Positions 23,572 to 33,964 are shown, numbered from the stretch's first letter. The stretch: 64,000 nt of DNA from Notolepis coatsorum (GCA_963971535.1 OZ020593.1:42253766-42317765), one strand, 5' to 3'. A program made the numbers and translations. The notes: generated from the sequence alone by a model not told the origin.

Positions 23572-25163
23572 CTACGATCGTGAGAGGGCGTCTGCTAGCA
23601 CGTTGTCCCTCCCACGAATGTGGCGAATATCCAAGTTATACGCCTGGAGGAACAAACTCCATCGCATCAAACGATGATTCGAATTCACCATGCTGCGAAG
23701 AAAAACCAAAGGGTTATGGTCTGTATACACAACAAGGGGTAAACTGGAGGATCCCACGTAAACATCAAAATGGTTCAAGGCAAGAACCAAAGCGAGCGCC
23801 TCCTTCTCTATAGTAGAGTAGTGCAGTTGATGCCTGTCAAACTTTTTAGAAAAGTAGCACACTGGGTGCTCCACCTCTAATGCATCCTCTTGCAGGAGGA
23901 CGGCTCCAGCACCGAGGTCACTAGCATCCACTGCCAACTTGAATGGCAGTTGAAAATCGGGAGCTGACAGAACGGGAGCGCTAATCAGAATACCCTTGAT
24001 GCTCTCAAAAGACTGTTGACAAGTCTCAGTCCACACGAAAGGTACCTTAGGACTGAGCAGATTGGTCAAAGGGGCAACAACAGAAGCAAAGTTCCTACAG
24101 AAACTCCTATAGTACCCTGCCATACCTAGGAAGCGCTTTAACTCCCGCCTGGTGATGGGAGCAGGGAAGCCCACTATAGCCTCCACCTTAGCTGTAATGG
24201 GGCACACATGCCCACGTCCAACCACCTTACCCAGGTAGGTAACCGTGGCCTGTCCAAATTCACATTTCGCAAGGTTAACTGTCAAGTTAGCATCACCCAA
24301 CCGCTTGAACACTTCGGCCAGATGCTCCACATGTTGTGACCAAGAGGAACTGTGGATAACCAGGTCATCCAGATATGCCTCACAGAACGCTACCCCGCCC
24401 AGGACCTTGTTCACTAGCCGCTGAAACGTCGCTGGGGCATTTCGCATGCCAAAGGCCATCACTGTATACTGGCAGAAACTCTCTGGTGTGACAAAAGCGG
24501 ATATCTCACGTGCTCGCGGAGTAAGCGGAACCTGCCAGTATCCCTTTAGCAAATCCAATTTACTTACAAAGGCTGCTGAACCCACCCGATCGATACAGTC
24601 GTCCATCCGAGGCAGAGGGTACGAGTCCGGCTTGGTTACTGCATTAACTTTACGGAAATCAGTACAGAACCGATGAGTGCAGTCTGGCTTATCAACAAGC
24701 AGGCAGGGGGAGCTCCACGCACTAGAACTGGGCTCCGCAATGCCATGTCTCACCATATAGTCTACTTCCTTACTCAAGATCCTTCGTTTTTCCGGATTCA
24801 CCCTATAGGCATGTTGCTTAATTGGCCCTGCACTACCAACATCAATGTCATGCTCGAGTACATTAGTACGACTAGGGACATCAGAAAACAAACGTGTATG
24901 CTGTCTAAGTAGGCGCACCACATCCGTACGCTCAGGAAGTGGTAAGTACGACAGGTGTGAGTCCAAGTCACCTAGTATCTGGGTGTTTGGCAACCGGCCC
25001 TGAGAAATCTCCTTCGACACAGAACAGTCGGCTACAATAGGAGATGCAGAAACTGTTAGAACAGCCACAGGCTTGACCCCTGACTGGTCAATCTGAGCCC
25101 TATCATTGTACGCCTTCAACATATTGACGTGACATAATCTACTCTTGCGCCTGCGGTCGGGAG
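23572..25163 (-). CDS. Reverse transcriptase and RNase H (3' part of pol)
   Basis: The frame extends from near the frameshift at about 25163 to the stop at 23572; the first Met in it is at 25122. Counting from that Met (516 residues), RT spans about 100-300 with the active-site YLDD at 250-253 and the LPRMDD and SKLDLLKGYWQ blocks before it. RNase H follows with DASD (D399), the YSTIEKEAL block and TDHNPL (D468), and the frame ends DNVLADALSRS, as is usual for gypsy pol. It would copy the element RNA into DNA inside virus-like particles. All catalytic residues are present. In this family the region is normally fused to the upstream integrase; here one base is missing between them. Confidence 0.93.
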
Positions 25164-25871
25164 TTTTAAGTAGTCGACCTCACCAACTTTGCGCTCAATG
25201 GAGTATGGCCCACTGTATTTAGCCTGTAATGCAGACCCAAGAATAGGCGAGAGAACCAACACCTTGTCTCCCGGTGAGAACACCCTATGTCGGGCCCGCC
25301 TATCATACCACACCTTCATTTTTCCTTGGGTTACCTTTAGGTTCTCTTTCGCTAGTTCACATGCTCTACTAAGCTTAAGCCTGAAGTCACACACATAGTC
25401 CAACAAATTAGTAGAGGAAGGAGTCTGGTCAGCCAACCACTTTTCCTTCAGCAGTTTCAAAGGACCCCTCACTGTGTGGCCGAACACCAGCTCAGCCGGG
25501 CTGAATCCAAGAGACTCCTGGGTTACCTCCCTAGCAGCAAACAGAAGCAAAGGAATTCCATCATCCCAGTCTTTGTCGAACTCCGTACAATATGCCCGCA
25601 GCATTGTTTTGATAGTCTGGTGAAATCTCTCCAGCGCCCCCTGGGACTCTGGATGATAGGCAGAGGAAGGGCAATGCTGGATAGACAACTGCTGGAGGAC
25701 CTGAGCAAAGAGACGGGACATGAAGTTAGACCCTTGATCTGATTGAATGACCTTTGGTAGACCAAAAGTCGAAAAAAACCTAACCAGAGCTTTGGATATA
25801 GCTGGGGCTGTGATCTTGCGTAAAGGAATGGCTTCAGGAAAACGGGTCGCTGCACACATAATAGTCAAAAG
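25116..25871 (-). CDS. Integrase catalytic core and C-terminal region (pol fragment)
   Basis: This frame lies directly downstream of an in-frame TAA (25872-25874) and is in the same frame as the upstream gag-protease segment. Counting from the Met at 25868, it has the second catalytic Asp in SDQGSNF (D44) and the catalytic Glu at E80 in ALERFHQ; 35 residues separate them, as in DD35E integrases. A GPY/F-like region follows (KYSGPYSIERKVGE, about 215-230). The third catalytic residue, the first Asp, lies upstream of the stop. The frame then ends at 25116 because of a one-base loss near 25163; without that loss it would continue into RT. Confidence 0.9.
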   Translation of the reverse strand, partial: LLTIMCAATRFPEAIPLRKITAPAISKALVRFFSTFGLPKVIQSDQGSNFMSRLFAQVLQQLSIQHCPSSAYHPESQGALERFHQTIKTMLRAYCTEFDKDWDDGIPLLLFAAREVTQESLGFSPAELVFGHTVRGPLKLLKEKWLADQTPSSTNLLDYVCDFRLKLSRACELAKENLKVTQGKMKVWYDRRARHRVFSPGDKVLVLSPILGSALQAKYSGPYSIERKVGEVDYLKLPTAGARVDYVTSIC

Positions 25872-27836
25872 TTACTGGTTCCCTGTCTTAGTTCGAGGGA
25901 GGGGACCAACACAGTCAATGAGGATCCGCTCAAAAGGTTCCCCAACGGCAGGGATAGGCTGCAGAGGAGCCTGAGGGATCTTCTGGTTTGGTTTACCAAC
26001 CACCTGACACACATGGCACGAGCGACAATATTGTGCCACATCTGACTTCAAACCAGGCCAACAAAAATGTCTCAGCACACGGTCATAAGTCTTCCTGACC
26101 CCCATGTGACCAGCAAGATCATGATCATGTGCTAGATGCAGTATATCAGGACGATACACGGCTGGAACAACAATCTGAAACACACTGCCCCAGTCATCCA
26201 GACTGGACAGGTTAGGTGGTGTCCACTTTCTCATGAGCACGTCATTGCTAACAAAGTATCCTTGAGACGTATCTACCATTTCATCCTCTAAAACCGCCTC
26301 TTCAAAGAGGGACGACAAGGAGACATCCTTGTTTTGCTCTAGTACCAACTGCTCATGAGACGGAATCACCTTACCAAACCCCTCATCAGGGCCACTTTTC
26401 AACTCAACAAAGAACGTGTCACTAAGTGTCATATCACCATCTAAGTTAACAACCTCATGGGTGTCACATTTGACCTTTGACATTGCGCGTGTTACCGCAC
26501 ACACAGGAAACACTCCTGGATGCTTCTGTGCGAGCTCATCAGGAACCTCAGAAACTACAGGGACGGGAATTACAACTGGAGTAGCCAGCACTTTGCCACC
26601 GGCCAAATCGTTCCCTAGAATGAAGGACACCCCCTTTATGGGAATGTGAGAACACACTCCTACGACAACATTGCCTGATACTAAGGGAGAGTTTAGCGAG
26701 ACCTCATGCAAAGGAGTATTCACAAAGCCTCCTCCAAAGCCCTGAACAATGGCACCGGAATGCAATGAAGAATCTTCCGAAAATGGCAAAATCCCATCCA
26801 GAATGAGAGACTGGAAAGCTCCTGTATCTCTCCATATTGTAATAGCCTGCCTTGATCCTAATTCACCAACCAGTGAAACAAATCCATCCATCCTAAATGT
26901 TGAGGAGCCCTCTAGCTCCCTGTCTGCACCTTTGATACTTCGCACCCCACCCTCCAATGTCGGCATAGGTGTCCTGTCTATGATTTCTACCAGAGCCACC
27001 GTTTTTACATTTTTCTGCTTAAGTACAGGGCATCCAGCAACGATATGACCAGGCTCCTTACAGTAAAAACAGATAACCCCCTCTGGGAATGCACTAGCAG
27101 AGCCACCTTGCCTAGGAGTCGAAGTAAACCGACCAGCAGACACGGGTGCCGGGAACCGGCTCCCCTGAGAAGGACGCCTACTACCCCTGGACTCCACACG
27201 GCCCTCCTCTACAAAGACAGATTTGTGTGTTAACACAAACTCATCAGCCAAGACAGCAGCGTCGGCTATCTTCGATACCTTATGCTCATTTAGATGTGTG
27301 GAAACGTTATCAGGAACACACCTCTTAAATTCCTCTAGGAGAACCAACTGTCTGAGCTGCTCCCTTGACTCTGCTTTTTGTGAGGTGCACCACCGGTCAA
27401 ACAGGTTCTCCTTCTCTTTTCCAAATTCAACATAAGACTGCCCCTCCTGCCTACGATAACCTCTAAAACGCTGACGATAGGCCTCGGGGACCAACTCATA
27501 AGCCCTCAATATGGAAGCTTTAACCAGCTCATAATCAGCGCTTTGTTCAAGGGACAGAGCAGTGTAGGCTTCTTGTGCCCTACCAACCAAAACACATTGC
27601 AGCAGCAGTGTCCAGGCGGTATCAGGCCACTTCAATGTGGTTGCCACCCGTTCAAAAAGGGGAAAATATCTTTCCACGTCTTTCTCAAAGAATGGTGGCA
27701 CCATCCTAATATTCCTGCCTACATCAAACCCGGAACGTGACTCTGGATGCAGAGAACCCGCCTGCAAGGCAGCATGCTTAAATGCAAGCTCCTTCATTGC
27801 ACGATCGTGCTCTCTCTCCTCTCTCCTCTCCTTGTT
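25872..27836 (-). CDS. Gag C-terminal part, zinc knuckle, protease and integrase N-terminal domain
   Basis: The open frame extends from 28043, but only from about 27836 is it in the element's true frame. Counting from 28043 (723 residues): about 115-275 is capsid, with a segment at about 178-270 (REQLRQLVLLEEF inside it) that resembles a SCAN domain. C325, C328, H333 and C338 form a CCHC knuckle. DTGA at 406-409 is the aspartic protease site. HDLAGHMGVRKT with CRSCHVC (about 640-679) is the HHCC integrase domain, and D710 in ILIDCVG is the first integrase catalytic residue. It ends at a TAA where homologues continue in frame. Confidence 0.9.
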   Translation of the reverse strand, partial: NKERREEREHDRAMKELAFKHAALQAGSLHPESRSGFDVGRNIRMVPPFFEKDVERYFPLFERVATTLKWPDTAWTLLLQCVLVGRAQEAYTALSLEQSADYELVKASILRAYELVPEAYRQRFRGYRRQEGQSYVEFGKEKENLFDRWCTSQKAESREQLRQLVLLEEFKRCVPDNVSTHLNEHKVSKIADAAVLADEFVLTHKSVFVEEGRVESRGSRRPSQGSRFPAPVSAGRFTSTPRQGGSASAFPEGVICFYCKEPGHIVAGCPVLKQKNVKTVALVEIIDRTPMPTLEGGVRSIKGADRELEGSSTFRMDGFVSLVGELGSRQAITIWRDTGAFQSLILDGILPFSEDSSLHSGAIVQGFGGGFVNTPLHEVSLNSPLVSGNVVVGVCSHIPIKGVSFILGNDLAGGKVLATPVVIPVPVVSEVPDELAQKHPGVFPVCAVTRAMSKVKCDTHEVVNLDGDMTLSDTFFVELKSGPDEGFGKVIPSHEQLVLEQNKDVSLSSLFEEAVLEDEMVDTSQGYFVSNDVLMRKWTPPNLSSLDDWGSVFQIVVPAVYRPDILHLAHDHDLAGHMGVRKTYDRVLRHFCWPGLKSDVAQYCRSCHVCQVVGKPNQKIPQAPLQPIPAVGEPFERILIDCVGPLPRTKTGNQ

Positions 27837-28242
27837 GTAGCTGTTTTTCCTTAAGCTCCCGCTCTCTCTCATCTCTCCTCTCCTCTTGTTGTAGCTGTTT
27901 TTCCTTAAACTCACGCTCTTGTTGTAGCTGCTTTTCCCTAAATGCCAACTCCCTAGGCCCCCAATCGATGGCAACACCTTCCGCCACGCCAGAGAGTTGT
28001 GGAGACACCTCAGACAAAAGAAGCTCATCCACCGTTGCCACAATCACCTGCTCCTCAATGAGTATAGCCCTCAAAGTCCCCAAGGCAGTCGCTTTTAACC
28101 GCTTCTCACTGGCAGTAAGCTCCACATTGTAGTGCACAGCAAGCTTCAGAAGCTGCTCTTTGGAAAACCTTCCCAACATCTCGTCAGAGGGGTTCTCAAC
28201 AAAATCCTTAATGGTAGCCATCGTTACTGTACCAGTCACCAC
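27778..28242 (-). CDS. Gag N-terminal region
   Basis: The frame has 154 codons; the start could be the Met at 28242 or the one at 28221 (MATIKDFVEN). A helical N-terminus is followed by a Glu/Arg/Lys/Gln-rich coiled-coil segment built from an EKQLQQE repeat (about 105-140). After about 27830 the frame runs out of register with the rest of Gag. The DNA repeats here differ by one CT, so a 2-bp slippage in a CT-rich repeat explains the break. It is the first protein of the Gmr1-like element, which would assemble the particle. Confidence 0.85.
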   Translation of the reverse strand: MVTGTVTMATIKDFVENPSDEMLGRFSKEQLLKLAVHYNVELTASEKRLKATALGTLRAILIEEQVIVATVDELLLSEVSPQLSGVAEGVAIDWGPRELAFREKQLQQEREFKEKQLQQEERRDERERELKEKQLQQGEERGERARSCNEGACI

Positions 28243-29072
28243 AAGCTACTCACTTTACCCTACAGTCACTAAGAACCACTAACAAACCACGAAGAACCAC
28301 CAAAGAACCACTGAAAAACCACTAAAGAACCACTGAAGAACCACGAAGAACCACTGAAGAACCATGAAGAATGCTAATGCCAATAATAACAACCATAAAG
28401 GGACGTGGTGGAAATGTGAGCTCTACGGAGCGCACCTTTCCAGGTTGCACAAAAAAAAAAAAAAAAAACACACCCACCCTAAATAGACGTGTCATACACG
28501 CAGGGTGTTAGGTGCTACCAGGTATGCTCACCAAACACTTAAACAAACTAAATAAATCCAACAAAATATTCCAAACAGGTGCGCCTTCTAACCTGATGTG
28601 ACCACATATGCTTCTACGTCTAAACTGCAGAAAACCCCGGCCTACCACATGTCTACCCTAAGAAACACTAAATCAAGCCCTACCACACTACCTGTGTTTC
28701 CTGGCCGCCCTAACCTACCTACCCTTAAACTAATGCCCTGTAGACCTAACTTTCTTCAACCACACCTGCTACCAGTCAAAGATCATATACAATCATTTCA
28801 TTGACCGCCCCAGGAGTACGCGGTGCACCGGACGCTAACCAACAACCAGAAAATAATATCCTTATCTACATGTGGTGCCTACTAAACTATATATTTTAAC
28901 AGCATAAGTAGTCACATCAAATTACAAACAAATACGGCATACTCACCTGTTTGATGAAAATGGCTCAGCCCCCACGTTACACCATGTGTAACGAACACCA
29001 CCCAAACCATAATATGATGACACCCCGTGCAACACAAAAAAAAATCACCAAACAAAGTGCTAGGGGTAAAAG

Positions 29073-29090
29073 ATCCCGGACGAGCGCCCA
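29073..29090 (-). other. Primer binding site, tRNA-Pro type
   Basis: Two bases inside the 5' LTR, the minus strand reads TGGGCGCTCGTCCGGGAT. From memory it differs at one position from the primer site complementary to tRNA-Pro used by several vertebrate retroelements. A comparison with fish tRNA 3' ends would settle the primer. Confidence 0.7.
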
Positions 29091-29092
29091 AT

Positions 29093-29401
29093 TGTTACGA
29101 CCCTGGCTCATGGGTACGCAACCTATGTGTAATCAACACCAAAACCCTGTGCTCTAACTCAAAAATGCTACTAAACCAAGGAACTACTAATATAACTATA
29201 AGCTAATGTACTGGTAACCCAACGGACAAGGACTGTAAGAACCTGACAGCTCTTTCACTAGGCACAGCACCTGCATGTGTGTTTCTGGGTCTGCCTTTGA
29301 AGCTCCCCAGCAGGTAACCAATCAGCACTAATTGGCTAATTGGCAGCCCTCACCTGCCTGCCCTGGTGACACAGGAGTGACCAGGCCTCTAGTACATAAC
29401 A
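29093..29401 (-). repeat. 5' LTR of the Gmr1-like element
   Basis: It should hold the promoter for the element. It is 309 bp, the same as 23129-23437. TSD GGGCT follows at 29402-29406. Confidence 0.95.
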
Positions 29402-29406
29402 GGGCT

Positions 29407-30900
29407 TTGTTTACCTTTTTTGGTAAATGGGCTAAGCTAGGGCTGGTGTGCTGTTGTGAATATTTTTAATGAATGCGGGACTGGTTCTCTCTGGTCCGCC
29501 TCCCCTTAACGTTGTGTATATGGGCTTGCTCATTCTACAGTATTTTGTGGTGTTAGTTCTTTTATTCATTTAACCCCTTCATGGTGCACACCACAGTGGA
29601 GGTTGCTGTTTGCAACCACCAATGGTGCTCCGTGTTAAACATCAGTCCTTTGCTTTTGACATATTGAAACAGTGCCCCGCCCGGCCGACGCCATGGGTGG
29701 GTCGGCCTGGCGAGTGGCTGGTGGGCTGCTAAAGCCTGTACCGCCACGGTATGGAATTGGCGGCGATTAGAACTGTGTTCGAATTGCTAAAAAAATGGTG
29801 TCTGGTGGCGGGGCCTTGAGGGCCAGCCGACGTCGACACATTGCGCGAGGTTGTTGACGTTATTAGCTTTGACCTAGCCGCAAGCTATAACCGCTCAGGG
29901 TTCCCCTCTCCGCAGGGGATTTTGGTCTTCTGCTAGAGCGCGGGCGGTATTGTCCTAGGCCCCACACCGCCTCACACCGCGCAGCCAGAAGAAGAGAGAG
30001 CACGGCCTCGTCAGCGGCGATGACGAGGCCCTCGACAGGCGGCCATGTTTTTCCCCCGCCAGAGGTATCCTGGGCGTTGAATCGACAGGTGTCCACAAGG
30101 CCGACAGCCTTGGCGGCCGAGGGATCGGCCATGTTGGATGGGCTCGGCTTGAACAACAAGCAGTCACCGTCCTGCCGCGAGCAGCCCGCTCTCCGATCAC
30201 TCCCTCCCCCAACACCAGCGGAAAAAGGGGGCTCTGATTGTTTCCTTTGGCTGCGGGCCGCGTGCCTTCATTGAAGCGCGGGCGGCCCCACTTTTCGCTT
30301 CTCATGGGGACAGGGGCTGACACCCAGTTGATGGCTGAGCCTGGGTCTGTCCGTGAGAATGTTGTGCTGTCAAGCGGCTCCCACACCATAAGCTGTGTTG
30401 GTTGAGCCTGGTGTTACGTCTGTCAACTATAAGTGTTGTCAGCAGGGGGGCTCGAAACCTTTTAAGGCACACAGTGCAGGCTTCCCCGGCCTCGCCTTCG
30501 CCAGGCCAGGTATCATGTTGGTACCTCCCACTCCCGCGAGATCGGCAGTGGTCTGAAATGAAGAGGTGTGCGTGATTTAGGTGGTAGTAATATCACTGCA
30601 GGGCTACGGTGTGTAGGCCCATGGGGTCCTCACGCCTTGCATGTCCGGCTGCAGAACAACTCCTCAGCATGTTCTGGAGGGGTGTTCAGTGGGGGGACTT
30701 TTGTCACCTGGATTGATGTCAGCTTCCCCCGTATCAAACCGGCCCTTTCTGTCGGGGTCCCCCCTTGGGTGCCTCGTGGGTAGTGTCGGGTTCCGACCCG
30801 ACTCCACGGAACGCTCTGCTCGCAAAGGTCCAGGGTTGGCTACGCACAGCGGGTGGGACCGGGCCGACTATCTACAGTTCCTGGCGGACCTGCGCCACAT
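29407..30900 (+). other. DIRS copy B, degraded gag-like region
   Basis: By position this is where DIRS gag should lie. There are only short open frames on both strands (for example 30020-30274 plus and 29955-30389 minus), and I recognise no conserved Gag motif. GC content is high, like the rest of the element. Confidence 0.4.
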
Positions 30901-30949
30901 GGTTGCGGGTGCGTTGGGAGTGTCATCACATATGACTACGGCAGTACCA

Positions 30950-32105
30950 TATGTCGAGGTGGATGGAGAGAACGCTGAGGCGGGGACTTGTGTTTACACA
31001 ACCCCACCCATTTTTGGGTTTGGTACAGACCCTATTGTCAGGGTCACCAGCAGTGACAGCTCTGGTCAACGAGATCCAATCTCTGTGGACAAAGCAAGCC
31101 ATCGTCGTGGCGTTCTCCTCCCGGTGTTCTCTGGTGCCTGAGAAATCGGGAGGGGGGGGTGTCAGACCCATGCTGGACCTGTCCCATGGGAAGGTTCGGC
31201 ATTTTTTGGATCGTCTCCTACCTGTTGAACACTGTCAGGTGGGGGTCTGGTTCTCCTCCATAGACCTGTAGGATGCGTATTCGCATCTCCGATCTTCCAT
31301 CCTAGGGCTTACCTACGCTTCCTTTGCAGGGTTAGCGTATGAGTACCAGAGGCTGCCGTTCGGTTTTTTCTATGGCTCCCCGCATCTTCACCAAGTGCGT
31401 GGAGGCCACACTGGGGCCTCTGCGTCGTCAGGGGTTACGAAGTGTATTCTGCCCTGACGACGTTCTGGTCCTTCGCGGTCAAGGTGGATCGTCGGGTCTC
31501 GTACCAGGCAGGTCCCTACCAGCCTGGGGTTTGCTGTAGACTGGAAGTAGAGTACTCCTCTTCCCAGTCAACGGCTGGAGGGCTATGGCCATCCCTCTCA
31601 GAGCGTGTTGTCGACACGCTCGGGAGGTTCCGTCCTAGGACGGTTACGGCGCTGTTTCACGTCACGTTTTTCACCGACGCCTCCCTCGCTGGTAACACGT
31701 CGGGCCAACGCAGTAGGGGGCAGCTGGCAAACCATGCTGCCCGGTCTGCGCTACGTTCAATGTGTTGGTATTGAAAGCGGTCCTTCTGGTCCTCAAATGG
31801 TGTTGATCAGGACGGACAATACGACGTCAGTGTCATATATCGACAGACAGGGAGGAGTATGCTCCCCCCGTCTGCACCAGGCGGCGGGCGGCTGGCTATG
31901 GGCGTCCTCCATCTGCGCGGCCTGAGGGCTCCCCACATCCCCGGCAGGGTGAATGTGGGTACAGGTGTACTGTCGCGGGGCGGTCCTCATTCTGATGGGT
32001 GGGGATTACGTCCGGACATAGCCAGGCAGGTCTGGGACCGATGCCGTGCCGCCTGGGATTCTTTCCCCATACATCTGTTAGGTCAGTTGTTGGGACGGAT
32101 ACGTT
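30950..32105 (+). pseudogene. DIRS reverse transcriptase / RNase H remnant
   Basis: RT blocks are recognisable in different frames: GVRPMLDLSHGKV, then SSIDL with a TAG (31269-31271) before DAYSHL, where the family has IDLKDAY; YEYQRLPFGFF; and CPDDVLVL near 31450-31467, where the active site should read YxDD. RNase H follows with VLIRTDNTTSVSYIDRQGG (31799-31855). Several frame changes and the altered active site make it non-functional. The equivalent RNase H in copy A is still open. Confidence 0.8.
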
Positions 32106-32189
32106 GAGGAGTGCAGGTTCTTGATCCTGATGGCGCCGGACCGGGGCGCAGCTGTGTGGTTCCCGGTCCTGATCCAGCTACTGGTAGTC

Positions 32190-33228
32190 TGGAGAGGATG
32201 GACCCTTCTGTGGTTGATACCATCCGGAATGCGCATGCTCCCTCCACTGTCGCGCTTTACGCGGGCAGATGGCGTATGTTCCAAGTGGGGTGTAAGGCGG
32301 GGGGCCGGGACCCAGTCTCCTGCCCCCTGGATGCTGTCCTTAGTTACCTCCAGTCTCTCCTTGATAGACTGTCGGCTTCGACGGTGAGGGTATATGCAGC
32401 AGCTATATCCTCCTATCATGAGGGATTTGAGGGGGATGTCTTGTTCAGCCACCCTCTTGTGAAACGTTTCCTGCTTGGCGCTCGACGCGCTAAGCCGGTG
32501 CAACGCTCTTTGGCTCCGAGTTGGGATCTTCAATTGGTCCTCGGTCGGTTGTCCTTGGCCCCGTTTGAGCCTCTTGAGCAAGCGCCGTTGGAACAGCTGT
32601 CGTTCAAGACCGCGTTCTTGCTGGCTGTCACCTCCGCTGAACGCGTGGGTGTGCTTTGTGCTCTCTCGGTACGACCAGAGTGCCTGTCTTTCGTTCCGAT
32701 TGTGGTGCCACTCAGCGGCCTAATCCTGCCTTCGTGCCTAAAAATATCCGGAGTTCCTTCCGCTCCAGGGATATTGTGGTTCAGGCATTTCGTCCGCCTC
32801 CTCACGCTGGTGAGTTAGATGCGGGCCTTCACCTGTCATGTCAGGTCCGTGCTTTGGGAATTTACCTCAGCCGTACTCAGGACCTCAGGGTTACCGATCA
32901 GCTTTTTGTCTGTCACGGTGGTTCTCGTGCCGGTAAGGCACTATCGAAACAGCGCCTGTCCCATTGGTTGTGCGAGGGCATTGCCCTCTGCTACACGTTG
33001 GCCGGGCAGGATCCCCCTGGGGGCGTCAGGGCGCACTCCACTCGTGGGGTGGCTGCCTCTGCCGCTCTGCTGGGTGTGGCCTCGGTGGAGGACATCTGTG
33101 CTGCAGCTTCATGGTCCTCCCCGGGCACCTTTGTAAGGTTTTACCTCATGGACATGACCGGGGGTTCTGTCTCCCAGGCGGTTCTGGGGTCTGTGGCCTT
33201 TCCTGCTTCCCGTCCTTTGGTAGGGTAG
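32190..33228 (+). pseudogene. DIRS tyrosine recombinase, one frameshift
   Basis: The first frame runs from SLERMDPSVVDT (about 32190) to near 32690, including TSAERVGVLCALS with the first catalytic Arg. The frame then shifts; copy A has one more base in the T-rich run at the same point. The second frame continues to 33228 with AHSTRGVAAS (H-x-x-R) and TFVRFYLMDM (catalytic Tyr). All four catalytic positions R...H-x-x-R...Y are present, so only the single-base loss prevents a full enzyme of about 345 residues. The enzyme would integrate the circular DIRS cDNA. Confidence 0.88.
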
Positions 33229-33458
33229 CAGGAGTGTGTGGGTATGGGCCACAGTGTGTTAGGTCACATGCGGTTCCGCCTGTGCTGTGTGTTCAAGGGG
33301 TTCTAGTTCCCTCTTGCTCGCACTCAGGTGGATTTGACTGCGCCCCCCCTTCATTAGGAAGGATGGGGTGACGGGACTCCCCAACCCCTTGATGTGGGCT
33401 TACGGGTCCTCAGGGGGTACATCTGTCGGGCCTCGCGTCCATTCTACCCCATATCTCG

Positions 33459-33560
33459 ATAGGCTTAAGAGCGGGACGCGATGGCCAAGTACGATAATAT
33501 AACGAAAGGTTATGTATATAACCTAGTTATATGAGTACTGGCTAAGCGTCCCGCTCTTAA
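33459..33560 (+). repeat. DIRS internal complementary region, copy B
   Basis: 33459-33490 is the reverse complement of the left end (22036-22063). 33503-33560 is the reverse complement of the right end (about 33755-33812). The two blocks are separated by a dozen bases. Confidence 0.85.
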
Positions 33561-33596
33561 GCGGCCCTGAGTTCTTTTTTGAGGGATCTTTTACTG

Positions 33597-33812
33597 GAAA
33601 TGGGTTTTTTGGCGAGGAAGAGTGTTTGGTGACCATGCCTAGTGTCTTATAGGCTACGCCTCCATAGGGGCGGGACCCGGCAGGTGATGGGTGTATTTGT
33701 TTTTTCGTTGGTGGAGTACAATAGGTACATGAGATGAGGTATATCTCGATAGGCTTAAGAGCGGGACGCTTAGCCAGTACTCATATAACTAGGTTATATA
33801 CATAACCTTTCG
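33597..33812. repeat. DIRS right inverted terminal repeat and tip
   Basis: 33613-33769 mirrors the left ITR. The last about 43 bp (TTAGCCAGTACTCATATAAC and on to ACCTTTCG) occur only here and in the complementary region. Confidence 0.85.
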
Positions 33813-33856
33813 TTTTTGGTTGATTGGTGAGTGTAGCACACATATTATAGACACAT

Positions 33857-33964
<108 letters not shown>

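Larger units (their letters stand above)
23129..29401 (-). mobile_element. Gmr1-like Ty3/gypsy retrotransposon
   Basis: Two 309-bp LTRs that I read as identical flank an internal region on the minus strand. The direct duplication GGGCT lies at 23124-23128 and 29402-29406. Reading 5' to 3', the order is gag, CCHC zinc knuckle, aspartic protease, integrase, then reverse transcriptase and RNase H. Integrase before RT in a gypsy-type element defines the Gmr1-like group, first known from cod. The identical LTRs say the insertion is very young. Coding continuity is broken at about 27830 (frameshift), 25872-25874 (stop) and about 25163 (frameshift). Confidence 0.95.
22036..33812 (+). mobile_element. 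DIRS-type retrotransposon, copy B, both ends present
   Basis: The left end (22036-22205) and right end (33597-33812) are inverted repeats, and the internal complementary region is at 33459-33560. Between them are a degraded gag-like region, reverse transcriptase/RNase H remnants and a tyrosine recombinase with one frameshift. A 6.3 kb gypsy element interrupts it at 23124-29406. Removing that leaves about 5.5 kb, a normal DIRS size. Stops in RT and the frameshift in YR show that the copy was probably dead or decaying. Confidence 0.88.

Noticed and set aside
24446-28132. Plus-strand frames across the gypsy element
   Set aside because: Antisense shadows of the pol and gag frames; no independent homology.
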